Assembly (NCBI RefSeq): GCF_034928825.1
Contig: NZ_JAYFUL010000028.1
Location: forward strand, 1-64,000
Origin: Arcicella aquatica
GTDB taxonomy: Bacteria; Bacteroidota; Bacteroidia; Cytophagales; Spirosomataceae
DNA: 64,000 nucleotides
Direction: 5' to 3'
Of this stretch, positions 43,378 to 51,399 are shown piece by piece. Within the stretch, counting starts at the first letter, position 1; each line of letters starts with the position of its first letter. The position numbers were made by a program, and so were the translations under genes. The notes beneath the pieces were generated by a model. It saw only the letters and a list, made by a program, of their open reading frames with translations. It was not told the DNA's origin and made no database searches.

Positions 43378-44343
43378 CTAATATCTCTTAACTTTCAATT
43401 CTTGTAAACCTCCATCAAAATTAATGTTGATTTTTTTGCTAGCTTTTTCAAAATTTGGTGTTTCCCAATGTCCATTTTTTTGAATAAATCCATCAAAATC
43501 TTTAGAGTTTAGTCCACCATCAATATCTATTCTACAACCAACAGCCTCTGGAATATTAAATTCGATAGAAGTCAAGCCTGATTCTACTTGTACATCTAAA
43601 TTATCTACTTTGTCTCCTAGTTTAACATCCGTTTCAGTTACACCAGTTTTAATAGAAAGTTTTTTGACTTTATATTCACTCAAATCGAAGTCTGCTTTGC
43701 CTGCCCCAAATTCAAAATTCATATCCCACAATACACTTGGGTTTAACTTTAAATTGATTTTGTTATGATTATCATCGCTAAGGTTAAAATGATTTTTCTT
43801 TCCTTTTAAAGCAAAAGCAATATTTGGATTGCTAGAATCGCCTGTTTTTTTAAGCGAGATATTACCAAAATTTAAGTCAGCATCAGCTTCTACTAAATCG
43901 TTTGAAGCACCATTAATGACAAACTCTGCTGCACCACCTGTAAATTCAAACGTTGCAGATTTAACCTGTGGGCTCATTGATTCTACAAGTTTTTGCTTTG
44001 TTCCATTAAAATGATATTCCTCATTATCATTATTATTATCCTCATTGTCATCATCATTCAAGTCAATATGAACATCATGGTCGTTGAAAGCATGCTCTAC
44101 CTTTTCTTTACAGCTCCTTACAATAACGATAGGAATAGCTATGCAAAGTAAAATAATGGTAATGACAGTAGCTGAACGACTGCTTTTGCCAATAAAAGCA
44201 ACCAAGCCTAAATAGATTAACAAAAGTGGCCATAGTCTTGAGATTTCGTGCCAATTGATATTAAACCAACCAAACTCTTTTCCTAGAAATAGGAAACCAA
44301 GCAAGATTAAAAATCCTCCGGTAAAAATACTTTTTGAATTCAT
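43378..44343 (-). CDS. LiaF-like/DUF5668 membrane protein with C-terminal beta domain
   Basis: The 321-residue protein begins with the DUF5668-type membrane region (SIFTGGFLILLGFLFLGKEFGW, then LWPLLLIYLGLVAFIG and a third helix), followed by an acidic Asn/Asp-rich linker and a C-terminal beta-helix domain typical of cell-wall-active antibiotic response (LiaF) proteins. The linker DDDNEDNNNDNEE is unusually acidic and could bind cations. It lies downstream of the PspC gene on the same strand, with a large inverted repeat between them; this pair is the envelope-stress type module. It is probably an inner-membrane regulator or sensor partner. Confidence 0.8.
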   Translation of the reverse strand: MNSKSIFTGGFLILLGFLFLGKEFGWFNINWHEISRLWPLLLIYLGLVAFIGKSSRSATVITIILLCIAIPIVIVRSCKEKVEHAFNDHDVHIDLNDDDNEDNNNDNEEYHFNGTKQKLVESMSPQVKSATFEFTGGAAEFVINGASNDLVEADADLNFGNISLKKTGDSSNPNIAFALKGKKNHFNLSDDNHNKINLKLNPSVLWDMNFEFGAGKADFDLSEYKVKKLSIKTGVTETDVKLGDKVDNLDVQVESGLTSIEFNIPEAVGCRIDIDGGLNSKDFDGFIQKNGHWETPNFEKASKKININFDGGLQELKVKRY

Positions 44344-44360
44344 CGTTAAAAGCGTTTAAG

Positions 44361-44412
44361 TTTTGAAGCCGTTATCAATAACCGTTGTCATATATTGATA
44401 ACGGCCTCAAAA
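44361..44412. promoter_or_regulatory. Large inverted repeat between PspC and LiaF-like genes
   Basis: Arms TTTTGAAGCCGTTATCAATA (44361-44380) and TATTGATAACGGCCTCAAAA (44393-44412) pair except for two bases, with a 12-base loop. It could be a terminator after pspC, a processing stem or a regulatory site before the LiaF-like gene. Confidence 0.5.
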
Positions 44413-44419
44413 TGTCGAT

Positions 44420-44863
44420 TTAGAAGTTAGTTTTGTCGTTATCGTTATTGAAGTTAATCTTATCTTTTTCTTTGAAGATAATATAACCACCCACACCGAT
44501 TAAAATAAGAGGCCAGAATTTGCCAAAGTCAAAATCAGGAATCCATTCGTCTAATAAGAATATCGTACCTAATACTATTAAAATAATGCCCCAAACTTTG
44601 CTTGAATCCTTTTTCATGTTAGTAAATGTTGTTGAGTTAAAATTTGAATCTTCTGGAGTACTTGTTGTTTCCCACTGATGTTTTACTGGCAATGCTATCC
44701 ACAAGATAATATACATCCAGAAAAAAATACCATGAGTAAATATTAAACCCAAAAATAAAAGTAATCTGACTATTGATACATCAAAGCCGAAGCGTTCTGC
44801 TAGTCCAGCTGCTACACCCCCTAATTGTCCTTTTGAAGGTATGCGATAAAGAGAATCGTTCAT
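44420..44863 (-). CDS. PspC domain protein with DUF5668-like tail
   Basis: This 147-residue protein has an N-terminal PspC domain (LYRIPSKGQLGGVAAGLAERFGFDVSIVRLLLFLGLIF with the membrane helix GIFFWMYIILWIALPV), then a linker of ~30 residues and a second membrane region (VWGIILIVLGTIFLLDEWIPDFDFGKFWPLILIGVGGYIIF), the DUF5668-like pattern also seen in the downstream LiaF-like protein. This fused layout is common in Bacteroidota. It is probably part of an envelope-stress module. Confidence 0.87.
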   Translation of the reverse strand: MNDSLYRIPSKGQLGGVAAGLAERFGFDVSIVRLLLFLGLIFTHGIFFWMYIILWIALPVKHQWETTSTPEDSNFNSTTFTNMKKDSSKVWGIILIVLGTIFLLDEWIPDFDFGKFWPLILIGVGGYIIFKEKDKINFNNDNDKTNF

Positions 44864-45047
44864 GGTTGTCGTTGTTTAGTTTTTTTGTTTAGAGTTTTAT
44901 AAAAATAGATTTAACAATAATTTTAAATAGTTCTTTTCGTTTGATGGATGAAATTTATACCGACCTTAAAGATTATCAATCTGAAAATGAATAGACGGTA
45001 CATTTTACTTTATGAATGGATTTTTTTGATGGCGAGTTTTAAAATAA

Positions 45048-45083
45048 AAAAATCCTTTGAGCGTTTTGGCCCAAAGGATTTTT
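45048..45083 (-). terminator. Terminator after the coiled-coil protein gene
   Basis: AAAAATCCTTTG and CAAAGGATTTTT form a perfect stem with a 12-base loop. On the minus strand the run of T after the stem fits termination of the gene that ends at 45102. Confidence 0.8.
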
Positions 45084-45101
45084 AATGATGCTGTAAGTAA
45101 G

Positions 45102-45779
45102 TTATGGCTTTTTGAGTTTGAGTTTGGCTTCTTCTACCTTTTTTTGCTGATTCACAAGCCCTTCATTCATCAATAGCTGATCTTTTTTGTTTTGTTCTAC
45201 TTCCATTTGTAGTCTTTCTAGCTCAAGTCTATTTTCTTCTATCTTCAACAAAAGCCTATCTTTTTCTTTTTTATTGTTTTCAATGGCTCTTGTCAGTTTG
45301 TCGGAAGTCGTTACAGATTTAAGTTGTCTCGTTTTAATATCTTCCACATTCTTTTCTTCTATTCTCACCTCTTCATGGCGTTTTAGTACCTCTACAAAAT
45401 CATTCAAAATCTTTTGGGCTGCTAAATACTTAGGATGCGAACCATTCACATATACCTCGTCGCCAAAACCTATTGAGAGGAAAATTTTACTTCTCCCTCT
45501 TTCGGTCGTAATTTTACTGACCACCATCACGGGGTCTGGCGAAATACTTGATATTCTAGCGCCCGTAATTCTAAAAACATTATTTCTACCTACTTCTACA
45601 ATTCCGTATTTGGCAAGTTCATTTTGCCAACTTTGTTTGATGTACTTATCTTCGATAGAAACAGTTGTATATACTCCTTCTTTGGTGGCTCTATCTATTT
45701 CTTGGGTTCCCGAGAATACTTGTGCACGAATACTTTGAATACTTATTAATAAAATAAAAACTAAACACAGCTTTTTCAT
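45102..45779 (-). CDS. Secreted hypothetical protein with C-terminal coiled coil
   Basis: I do not recognise a family. The 225-residue product has a clear signal peptide (MKKLCLVFILLISIQSIRAQ), a ~110-residue globular region with beta character (VSIEDKYIKQSWQNELAKYGIVEVGRNNVFRITG; KIFLSIGFGDEVYVNG), and a long Lys/Glu-rich coiled coil (~140-225: DKLTRAIENNKKEKDRLLLKIEENRLELERLQMEVE). It is probably periplasmic. The gene is monocistronic with its own terminator. Repeat element 2 (45799-45960) lies at its 5' side. Confidence 0.6.
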   Translation of the reverse strand: MKKLCLVFILLISIQSIRAQVFSGTQEIDRATKEGVYTTVSIEDKYIKQSWQNELAKYGIVEVGRNNVFRITGARISSISPDPVMVVSKITTERGRSKIFLSIGFGDEVYVNGSHPKYLAAQKILNDFVEVLKRHEEVRIEEKNVEDIKTRQLKSVTTSDKLTRAIENNKKEKDRLLLKIEENRLELERLQMEVEQNKKDQLLMNEGLVNQQKKVEEAKLKLKKP

Positions 45780-45798
45780 AAATAAAAAGAATGGTTAT

Positions 45799-45960
45799 TG
45801 AAGCTGTTTAAACTTTCCGTTTCTTAGGTGAAAGTATTGTATTTTTGAATTGATTTTTTCAAAATTTTCAAAGCATAGCATCGCTACGTTGAGTAAATTT
45901 TGGAACAAGCTATTCTAAAAGACTTAGTTTAACCCGAAAGGGAAAGTTTAAACAGCTTCA
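45799..45960. repeat. Inverted-repeat element 2, long form (162 bp)
   Basis: Perfect 20-bp ends TGAAGCTGTTTAAACTTTCC and GGAAAGTTTAAACAGCTTCA. The outer parts match the short form at 49669-49754; the middle has 76 extra bp between two TATT words. TTAT flanks both sides, as a target duplication would. Confidence 0.8.
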
Positions 45961-46105
45961 TTATAAATGATTTGGTTAAATGCTTTTGCAAGTTAAGATG
46001 CTAAGGTTGTTTCAACAAAATAAGCCAACGTTAAATTAACCTATAATACCGATTAACTTGTAGATAATTTTAGATAGATTTATAAAAACAATCATCAAAT
46101 ATCCA
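45961..46105. other. Promoter region of the GH130 gene
   Basis: The rest of the gap (45780-46105) between the coiled-coil gene and the GH130 gene, after the repeat element. It is AT-rich and has no gene; the GH130 promoter should be here. Confidence 0.35.
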
Positions 46106-47200
46106 ATGAAATTAAAATTACTTCTCTTTTTCAGCGTCATTGCCCATTTGGCGGTGGCTCAAAATACAGATTGGTCTTTAAAAGGCTTTTCTAAACCCAA
46201 AGAAAATCCAATTTTAATGGCCGACTCTAGCTATGTGTTTGCTTGTCCGATGACTAATACGTCGGTAAAATGGCAAAAAGCAGATGTTTTTAATCCCGCA
46301 GCTATTGTTAGAAACGGAAAAGTATATGTTTTATTTCGAGCAGAAGATATACCCGGCACAAAAATAGGCTTTCGTACTTCTAGGATAGGGCTAGCAGTGA
46401 GCAATGATGGCATTCATTTTACAAGAAGAAAAACGCCCGTATTATTTCCTGCGAAAGACGAATTTTCTAAATATGATAATCCTGGGGGATGCGAAGACCC
46501 ACGGATTGTACAACGGGCAGATGGTACGTATGTCGTAGCCTATACTGCTTGGAATAGAGATGTTGCCAGACTTTGTATTGCAAGTTCTAAAGACTTAGTT
46601 CATTGGAAAAAACATGGCCCTGCTTTTGGAAAAGCCTATGATGGTAAATTCGTGAATATATGGTCGAAGTCAGGTTCAATTGTTACTAAAATGGAAAATG
46701 GTAAGATTACGGCTACTAAAATTAAGGGTAAATATTGGATGTATTGGGGAGAAAAAGGAGTTAATATCGCCACTTCCGATGATTTAATTAATTGGACACC
46801 GCTAGTAGAAACAAACGGAGAATTGAAATTTGTCATCAATACCAGAGCAGGGAAGTTTGATAGCGATTTAACAGAACCTGGCCCGCCAGCGATATTGACT
46901 GACAAAGGAATTTTATTATTATACAATGGCAAGAATGCCAACGGAGACACAAGGGACATGAAACTTCCTGCCGAAACCTATTCGGGTGGGCAAGTACTTT
47001 TTGATGTCAACGACCCTACAAAAGTGATAGAAAGACTTGATGAATGTTTTATCAAACCAAATTTGCCTCATGAGATGCGTGGGCAATACAAAGCTGGCAC
47101 TACCTTTATTGAAGGCTTGGTCTTTTTTAAGCAAAAATGGTTTCTATATTATGGCACTGCCGATAGTATGGTGGGTGTTGCTGTGAAAAATGGTTTGTAA
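46106..47200 (+). CDS. Secreted GH130 family glycoside phosphorylase/hydrolase-like protein
   Basis: The 364-residue protein has a signal peptide (MKLKLLLFFSVIAHLAVAQ) and a five-bladed beta-propeller pattern: NPAAIVRNGKVYVLFRAED, RIGLAVSNDGIHFTRR, NPGGCEDPRIVQRADGTYVVAYTAWN and SDLTEPGPPAILTDKGILLLYNG. The GCEDPR signature is typical of GH130 enzymes, which act on beta-mannosides by phosphorolysis, or by hydrolysis in the secreted subgroups. A secreted form is more likely a hydrolase because phosphate transfer is usual in the cytoplasm; this is inference. A large palindrome (47221-47258) follows the stop by 20 bp. Confidence 0.85.
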   Translation: MKLKLLLFFSVIAHLAVAQNTDWSLKGFSKPKENPILMADSSYVFACPMTNTSVKWQKADVFNPAAIVRNGKVYVLFRAEDIPGTKIGFRTSRIGLAVSNDGIHFTRRKTPVLFPAKDEFSKYDNPGGCEDPRIVQRADGTYVVAYTAWNRDVARLCIASSKDLVHWKKHGPAFGKAYDGKFVNIWSKSGSIVTKMENGKITATKIKGKYWMYWGEKGVNIATSDDLINWTPLVETNGELKFVINTRAGKFDSDLTEPGPPAILTDKGILLLYNGKNANGDTRDMKLPAETYSGGQVLFDVNDPTKVIERLDECFIKPNLPHEMRGQYKAGTTFIEGLVFFKQKWFLYYGTADSMVGVAVKNGL

Positions 47201-47220
47201 AATAGCTTTTATACACCATT

Positions 47221-47258
47221 TATCCCTAGCGAGGGACTTAAGTCCCTCGCTAGGGATA
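47221..47258. repeat. 38-bp palindrome, family 3, copy 1
   Basis: TATCCCTAGCGAGGGACTT is followed by its exact complement AAGTCCCTCGCTAGGGATA. Related palindromes lie at 56022-56063 and 62132-62177. It probably acts as a terminator for the GH130 gene. Confidence 0.8.
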
Positions 47259-47289
47259 AGGCTTGAAAACTCATGGTATGACAACCAAA

Positions 47290-47632
47290 TTAATCCTTCG
47301 CAAAGCGCACAATAAGATTAGTTACTTCAAAAATACAACGAGCAGGCTTTTTTTCGTCTGGAACAATAATCCTAAAAGGACCTCTGCCATTTGGCAGAGG
47401 TTCCCCTTCCATTTGGCCAGCTAAGATAATTACCCTATCAATAAAACTAGCATCTAATTCGGCTAACGAAAAAAGCACTTCATAACCATCAGCCCGCTTT
47501 TACGATAAGGTATTTACTTAAATTTTCACCTCTTAGCTGTTTGCCTAAAGTAACACCAGCCTTGCCTAATATTTCTGTTACAGGTACTCCCGAATATTTA
47601 TAAACTTTTCCGTTGTGGTAGTACAAGAAATT
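47290..47632 (-). pseudogene. Molybdopterin-binding oxidoreductase-like remnant, frameshifted and truncated
   Basis: Two frames on the minus strand together give a C-terminal half of the molybdopterin-dependent oxidoreductase domain: YHNGKVYKYSGVPVTEILGK...KQLRGENLSKYLIVKA in one, and DGYEVLFSLAELDASFIDRV...GEPLPNGRGPFRIIVP in the other. They join if one base is removed from the CCC run at 47493-47495, giving KAADGYEVLFSLAELD, the expected family sequence. The N-terminal half is missing, as an in-frame stop (47633-47635) lies directly upstream. So it is a decayed gene rather than an assembly slip alone. It is next to a MocA-like gene, which serves molybdenum enzymes. Confidence 0.75.
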
Positions 47633-47795
47633 TTATGATTTTAATTGATGAAGCTATGAGGAGTATTAAGCTACTGAATGACACAAATAGGATGGTTGAA
47701 TATCTGACCAATACTTTGTAATTAACAAAACAGTATTGGAATTCCAGTCGAGACCGTTAAATTAGTTTGTGAATAGGTTTCTTCGTATAAAAACT

Positions 47796-48398
47796 ATGAA
47801 AATTTCATCTTTAATCTTGGCTGCGGGTAGCTCAAGTCGTTTGGGTAGTCCTAAGCAATTGGTAGAATACCAAGGAGAAATGCTTGTAAGCAAAATTACC
47901 CGTGTGGCATTAGCAGTAACAGAAGAGGTATTAGTAGTGTTAGGAGCCAACGAAAAACTAATTCGACCTGAATTAAACAACTTACTTCAAGAAAATACCT
48001 CACGATTACAAATAAAAACCAATCCTGAATGGCATAAAGGTATGGGAAACTCTATAAGTTTTGGCGTACAAGCACTTGCAGAAAAATCAGATGCCATTTT
48101 GATACTATTGTGCGACCAACCTTTTGTAAAGCAAGGGATTATGCAAAAAATGTTGCAACTTTTTGCAAATCAACATCATTCAATCGTTGCCTGTAAGTAT
48201 GCGAATCAACTGGGCGTGCCAATCTTATTTGACAAAAAATATTTTCCAAGATTAATACAATTAGATGGAGACAGCGGCGCAAAAGCAATTTTGAAGGATT
48301 ATCGGGATGAAATTATAAGTATAGATTTTCCAGAAGGGATATATGATATTGACACACAGGAAGATATAAATAAGCTTAAAACGCATAATAATGCTTGA
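47796..48398 (+). CDS. MocA-like molybdenum cofactor nucleotidyltransferase
   Basis: The 200-residue protein (from ATG 47796; an upstream GTG at 47769 is less likely) has the MobA-like NTP-transferase fold: ISSLILAAGSSSRLGSPKQLVEYQGEMLV with the nucleotide loop, then an ILLCDQPF metal motif and LGVPILFDKKYFPRLIQLDGDSGAKAIL. This subgroup transfers CTP to molybdopterin (MocA) or handles related cofactors. Its context beside a dead molybdopterin-oxidoreductase gene supports a molybdenum role, but other NTP-transferase roles remain possible. Confidence 0.75.
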   Translation: MKISSLILAAGSSSRLGSPKQLVEYQGEMLVSKITRVALAVTEEVLVVLGANEKLIRPELNNLLQENTSRLQIKTNPEWHKGMGNSISFGVQALAEKSDAILILLCDQPFVKQGIMQKMLQLFANQHHSIVACKYANQLGVPILFDKKYFPRLIQLDGDSGAKAILKDYRDEIISIDFPEGIYDIDTQEDINKLKTHNNA

Positions 48399-48754
48399 AA
48401 ACAAAAAAGCCGAAGTGTTAGCTCCGACTTTTTGAAAAATAATCTCGTGGATGATAATGAGTTTTCTGGCGGGATGACTGTAAATCCAGATTATTTTTAT
48501 TAATGGATCACGTTAAAATGGTGGTTAAGCACAAAGAAACAGCTTTGGCAGAGACAAGAATAACTCAATAAAATACGAATGACGGTTTTTATTTGTTATC
48601 TTACTTTAACAGTAATTTCTCATGCAAAGATATGCAATGTTTAGCTCCCTAGGAATAGCCAAAGTGTCTATTTTACACAATTTGTACAAGTATTTTAGGA
48701 TAAAATACTTATGTGAGTTTTTTGTTCTAAAATTTTCTAAAATTCTACAAGATA
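48399..48754. other. 356-bp gap before the LuxR-type gene
   Basis: No gene of substance. It holds a weak hairpin with AAAAAGCC/GACTTTTT arms (48405-48436) that may terminate the MocA-like gene, and an AAGTATTTTA-GGA-TAAAATACTT inverted repeat (48688-48710). A 22-codon frame at 48505 has no support. Confidence 0.4.
48688..48710. promoter_or_regulatory. Inverted repeat upstream of the LuxR-type regulator
   Basis: Arms AAGTATTTTA and TAAAATACTT with a GGA centre lie 45 bp before the start codon. A dimeric regulator could bind here; autoregulation is an inference. Confidence 0.4.
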
Positions 48755-49558
48755 ATGGAGCCTCTTTCAAAAAATTCTATCGAACTATTGTTTAGTAAAT
48801 GTTTGGATGCTGTGAGTCAGGTAGCAGGAAATGCTACTGAGAAGTCAGTTGAAAAATATTTACAAGACTTAGGCTTTTTTTGCATAGCTTCTACTTTACC
48901 TAGTGCAGTTTACCAAATTCTGGATATGCGCACGCTCAACTTTAAATTTGTGGCTAATACGGAATTGGCCTTGGGGATTCATCCCGATGAATTTATTGAA
49001 AAAGGTATTCAGAAAGTGTTGACGATGATGGTGCCTACTATACAAAATGTATCGGCCGTTCCAGAATTATTACAATTTATGTACAATTCTATCAAGGAAG
49101 CTCCCCGTGAAATCCGTGAAAGTTTTGTGGCATACGGATATGGGTTGCAGTATTTTAGGCCGAGCAAAAAACCTTTTCATTCACTGGTTCAATTAATTGG
49201 TTTAGAGTTTGATGAAGAAGGTTTACCTACTGTCTGTTTTATGATAGACCAAGATATTGAGCATTTAGTAAAGAAATTAGATAATTATTTAGGACGAGTA
49301 AGTTTTAGAAAAGGTGATTTTGTTACTACCTTTTTTTCCTCAGAAATGCAGTTAAAAAAGCAGGATATTTTTTCGGATAGGGAAATAGACGTTTTAAAAA
49401 TGCTATTAAGGGGGTATGAATCGAAGCAAATTGGAGAAAGATTGTTTATTCGCTCCAATACAGTAGATAACCATCGGAAAAATATGATTCGTAAACTGGG
49501 TGCCCGCGATACCACCGCTCTAGTACAATTAACTAAACTTCTGGGAATTCTAAAATAA
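48755..49558 (+). CDS. LuxR-type transcriptional regulator with N-terminal sensor-like region
   Basis: The 267-residue protein has a C-terminal LuxR/GerE helix-turn-helix (~200-262: FSDREIDVLKMLLRGYESKQIGERLFIRSNTVDNHRKNMIRKLGARD), the usual DNA-binding domain. The N-terminal ~190 residues have no receiver domain; segments such as YQILDMRTLNFKFVANTELALGIHPDEF and FHSLVQLIGLEFDEEGLPTVCFMI look PAS-like. It may sense a small molecule or redox state. It is monocistronic. The inverted repeat at 48688-48710 could be its operator. Confidence 0.82.
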   Translation: MEPLSKNSIELLFSKCLDAVSQVAGNATEKSVEKYLQDLGFFCIASTLPSAVYQILDMRTLNFKFVANTELALGIHPDEFIEKGIQKVLTMMVPTIQNVSAVPELLQFMYNSIKEAPREIRESFVAYGYGLQYFRPSKKPFHSLVQLIGLEFDEEGLPTVCFMIDQDIEHLVKKLDNYLGRVSFRKGDFVTTFFSSEMQLKKQDIFSDREIDVLKMLLRGYESKQIGERLFIRSNTVDNHRKNMIRKLGARDTTALVQLTKLLGILK

Positions 49559-49616
49559 GTAAACACTAACAGCATTACCGTATGATTTTTAATTTACTCA
49601 TTGCTCGAAATATATT

Positions 49617-49624
49617 TACCTTTG
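49617..49624 (+). promoter_or_regulatory. -7 type promoter box (TACCTTTG)
   Basis: TACCTTTG fits TAnnTTTG and precedes the PurL-like gene by ~150 bp, with repeat element 2 between. No clear -33 element. Confidence 0.35.
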
Positions 49625-49668
49625 CATAAACCAATATTGATTATTTGCTAAAAATAAATAATTGATAA

Positions 49669-49754
49669 TGAAGCTGTTTAAACTTTCCGTTTCTGAGGTG
49701 AAAGTATTCTAAAAGACTTAGTTTAACCCGAAAGGGAAAGTTTAAACAGCTTCA
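49669..49754. repeat. Inverted-repeat element 2, short form (86 bp)
   Basis: It has the same 20-bp ends as 45799-45960 and the same outer sequence, but lacks the central 76 bp. It ends 19 bp before the GTG start of the PurL-like gene and would be part of that gene's leader. Confidence 0.8.
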
Positions 49755-49773
49755 ATGATAAGATACAGCCAAA

Positions 49774-50862
49774 GTGAAACAGCAAGAAACTATCCAACAG
49801 TTGATACTACCAACGAGCGATATTATTAAACAACTAGCTATCCTCCCCGAAGAGTTTGATAAGGTTATGATAATCTTAAAACGTATGTTTGAGGTAGTTC
49901 AAAAAGAGTATATTCCTAAGGGGGATTTTGATAAAGGGACTTTGAACGATACACAACTTGGTGTTGCAACGGATGCTAACGAACAAGAATTTACGAAATT
50001 TAGTATCGATGCTGTAGAGGATGTGAAAGACGAAGAGATAGTTTTGGTAGCGCAACATCTTTTAACACAACCTACTATTCGTGCTAAAGCATGGATTTCT
50101 AAGCCAGATGATATAATGTTCGAGGATGGAAAAAAGAAGCTTCCTACTAATACCGTTATTATAAAAGTACCTAATTCAGATAAATATGTTATAGCGACGG
50201 CTGTCGGTAATGTTCATGACCTAACCGCAGAACAAGGTTATACCGTTGGTGTGGCAAAAGCATCACGAAATATTGTTTGTGCGGGTGGGAAGCCTGTAGC
50301 TATTACTAATTATTTGCCATCTCAACCCATCATGATAGGTGTTTTAGAAAAAGCAGCTAATATGATGACGATTGATTTCAAGCATGAAGGCGATTTGATA
50401 TATTTAATAGGTGCTTCTAAAAATGACATTACTTCTTCTGAATACTTACATGCTTATAAAAACATACAAGCTTCAGTTCCTTCAGTTTTAGATGTGCAAG
50501 AAGAAAAAAATATTCAGGACGTAGTAACACAATTAATTGAAAATAAAGCTATTCAGTCGGCCCTTAGTGTATCGAGTGGAGGCTTGTTTGTAGCATTGGC
50601 TGAGTCTGCAATGGCTAATAATTTAGGATTTAGCATCAGAACAAACTCGGCTTTCCGTAAAGATGCTTTTTTGTTTGGTGAAGCGCACAGTCGCGTATTG
50701 GTATCAATTACACTAGACCAATATGCCCTTTTTGATGCCACCATAGCAGCAACGGATGTGAAAGCAAGTTTCTTAGGAAAAGTAAAGAAGGGCAATTTTG
50801 TGATTGATGCTGAAACAATTATGACTACATCTAAAGCAAAAGATTTGATTGCGAAAACTTAG
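49774..50862 (+). CDS. AIR-synthase-related (PurL-like second-half) protein
   Basis: The 362-residue protein begins with GTG. Residues ~115-360 resemble the ATP-binding half of PurL/AIR synthase: YTVGVAKASRNIVCAGGKPVAITNYLP (normally GVAEAARNIVAVGAKPLAITDCL...), then a glycine loop LIYLIGASKNDITSSEYL and LSVSSGGLFVALAESAMANNLGFSI (the family's SDGGL motif, here SSGGL). Full PurL is about twice as long and has two such halves plus an N-terminal domain, so this is a half protein. It might be a divergent relative, not the purine-pathway enzyme. The first ~110 residues are an unassigned N-terminal domain. The gene's leader contains repeat element 2. Confidence 0.6.
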   Translation: MKQQETIQQLILPTSDIIKQLAILPEEFDKVMIILKRMFEVVQKEYIPKGDFDKGTLNDTQLGVATDANEQEFTKFSIDAVEDVKDEEIVLVAQHLLTQPTIRAKAWISKPDDIMFEDGKKKLPTNTVIIKVPNSDKYVIATAVGNVHDLTAEQGYTVGVAKASRNIVCAGGKPVAITNYLPSQPIMIGVLEKAANMMTIDFKHEGDLIYLIGASKNDITSSEYLHAYKNIQASVPSVLDVQEEKNIQDVVTQLIENKAIQSALSVSSGGLFVALAESAMANNLGFSIRTNSAFRKDAFLFGEAHSRVLVSITLDQYALFDATIAATDVKASFLGKVKKGNFVIDAETIMTTSKAKDLIAKT

Positions 50863-50894
50863 TTGATTTACAGAACTGAGCAAGTATTGATAAA

Positions 50895-51146
50895 AACATG
50901 AGTCATCCCGAATTTTTCCTAAAATTGTTCGTTTTGGAGACAATTTGAGAGGTTTTCTACTTAATTATCGTCTAGTCCTTACTTTTCTTTCCTTGATGAA
51001 AGAAAAGTAACAAAAGAAAATCAAGAATTCCTAAACTCGCTCCGCTCAAACAGTAGGAATTCGGTGTTCATCAATCATAAAAAAGCGGTCGAAATTTGTT
51101 TTTCGACCGCTTTTTTATGATTTTGAAATTCGGGATGACTCATGTT
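50895..51146 (-). repeat. Palindromic repeat element, copy C (~252 bp, inverted)
   Basis: It starts ACATGAGTCATCCCGAATTT and ends TTCGGGATGACTCATGTT. Internal stems appear in the opposite order to copies A and B: TTACTTTTCTTTCC/GAAAGAAAAGTAA, then AGGAATTC/GAATTCCT, then AAAAAAGCGGTCGAAA/TTTCGACCGCTTTTTT. The gap 50863-51174 is filled mostly by this element. Confidence 0.85.
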
Positions 51147-51174
51147 AATTAAAAACCTGAATTTTCACTAAGGA

Positions 51175-51360
51175 TTAATCAATCAGTTTATGCTTTTTGT
51201 TATATTCTACAATAAATATGATTATCTCGCCAATAATACCCACTGTCGCAGTGAAGGTATCTCCCAACCAAATTAATAAAAAGGCAAAAACGATAAACAA
51301 GATAATCAACTGAGCAGTTGAAAGTTCGTTGTCTTCTGAATGTTGTGTTGAATTTGACAT
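51175..51360 (-). CDS. Small single-pass membrane protein
   Basis: The 61-residue product has a polar N-terminus, then a hydrophobic stretch AQLIILFIVFAFLLIWLG and a second one VGIIGEIIIFIVEY, so one or two membrane helices, and a Lys-rich C-terminus. No family recognised. It is a single gene, divergent by 39 bp from the DUF922-like gene, and its 3' end touches repeat copy C. Confidence 0.45.
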   Translation of the reverse strand: MSNSTQHSEDNELSTAQLIILFIVFAFLLIWLGDTFTATVGIIGEIIIFIVEYNKKHKLID

Positions 51361-51399
51361 CGCTAGAAAATTTTGTGAATATATAATTTATACTAAGAT

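Noticed and set aside
37971..51146. CRISPR-like array
   Set aside because: The repeats are single, long palindromic elements spaced thousands of bases apart, with no short regular spacers.
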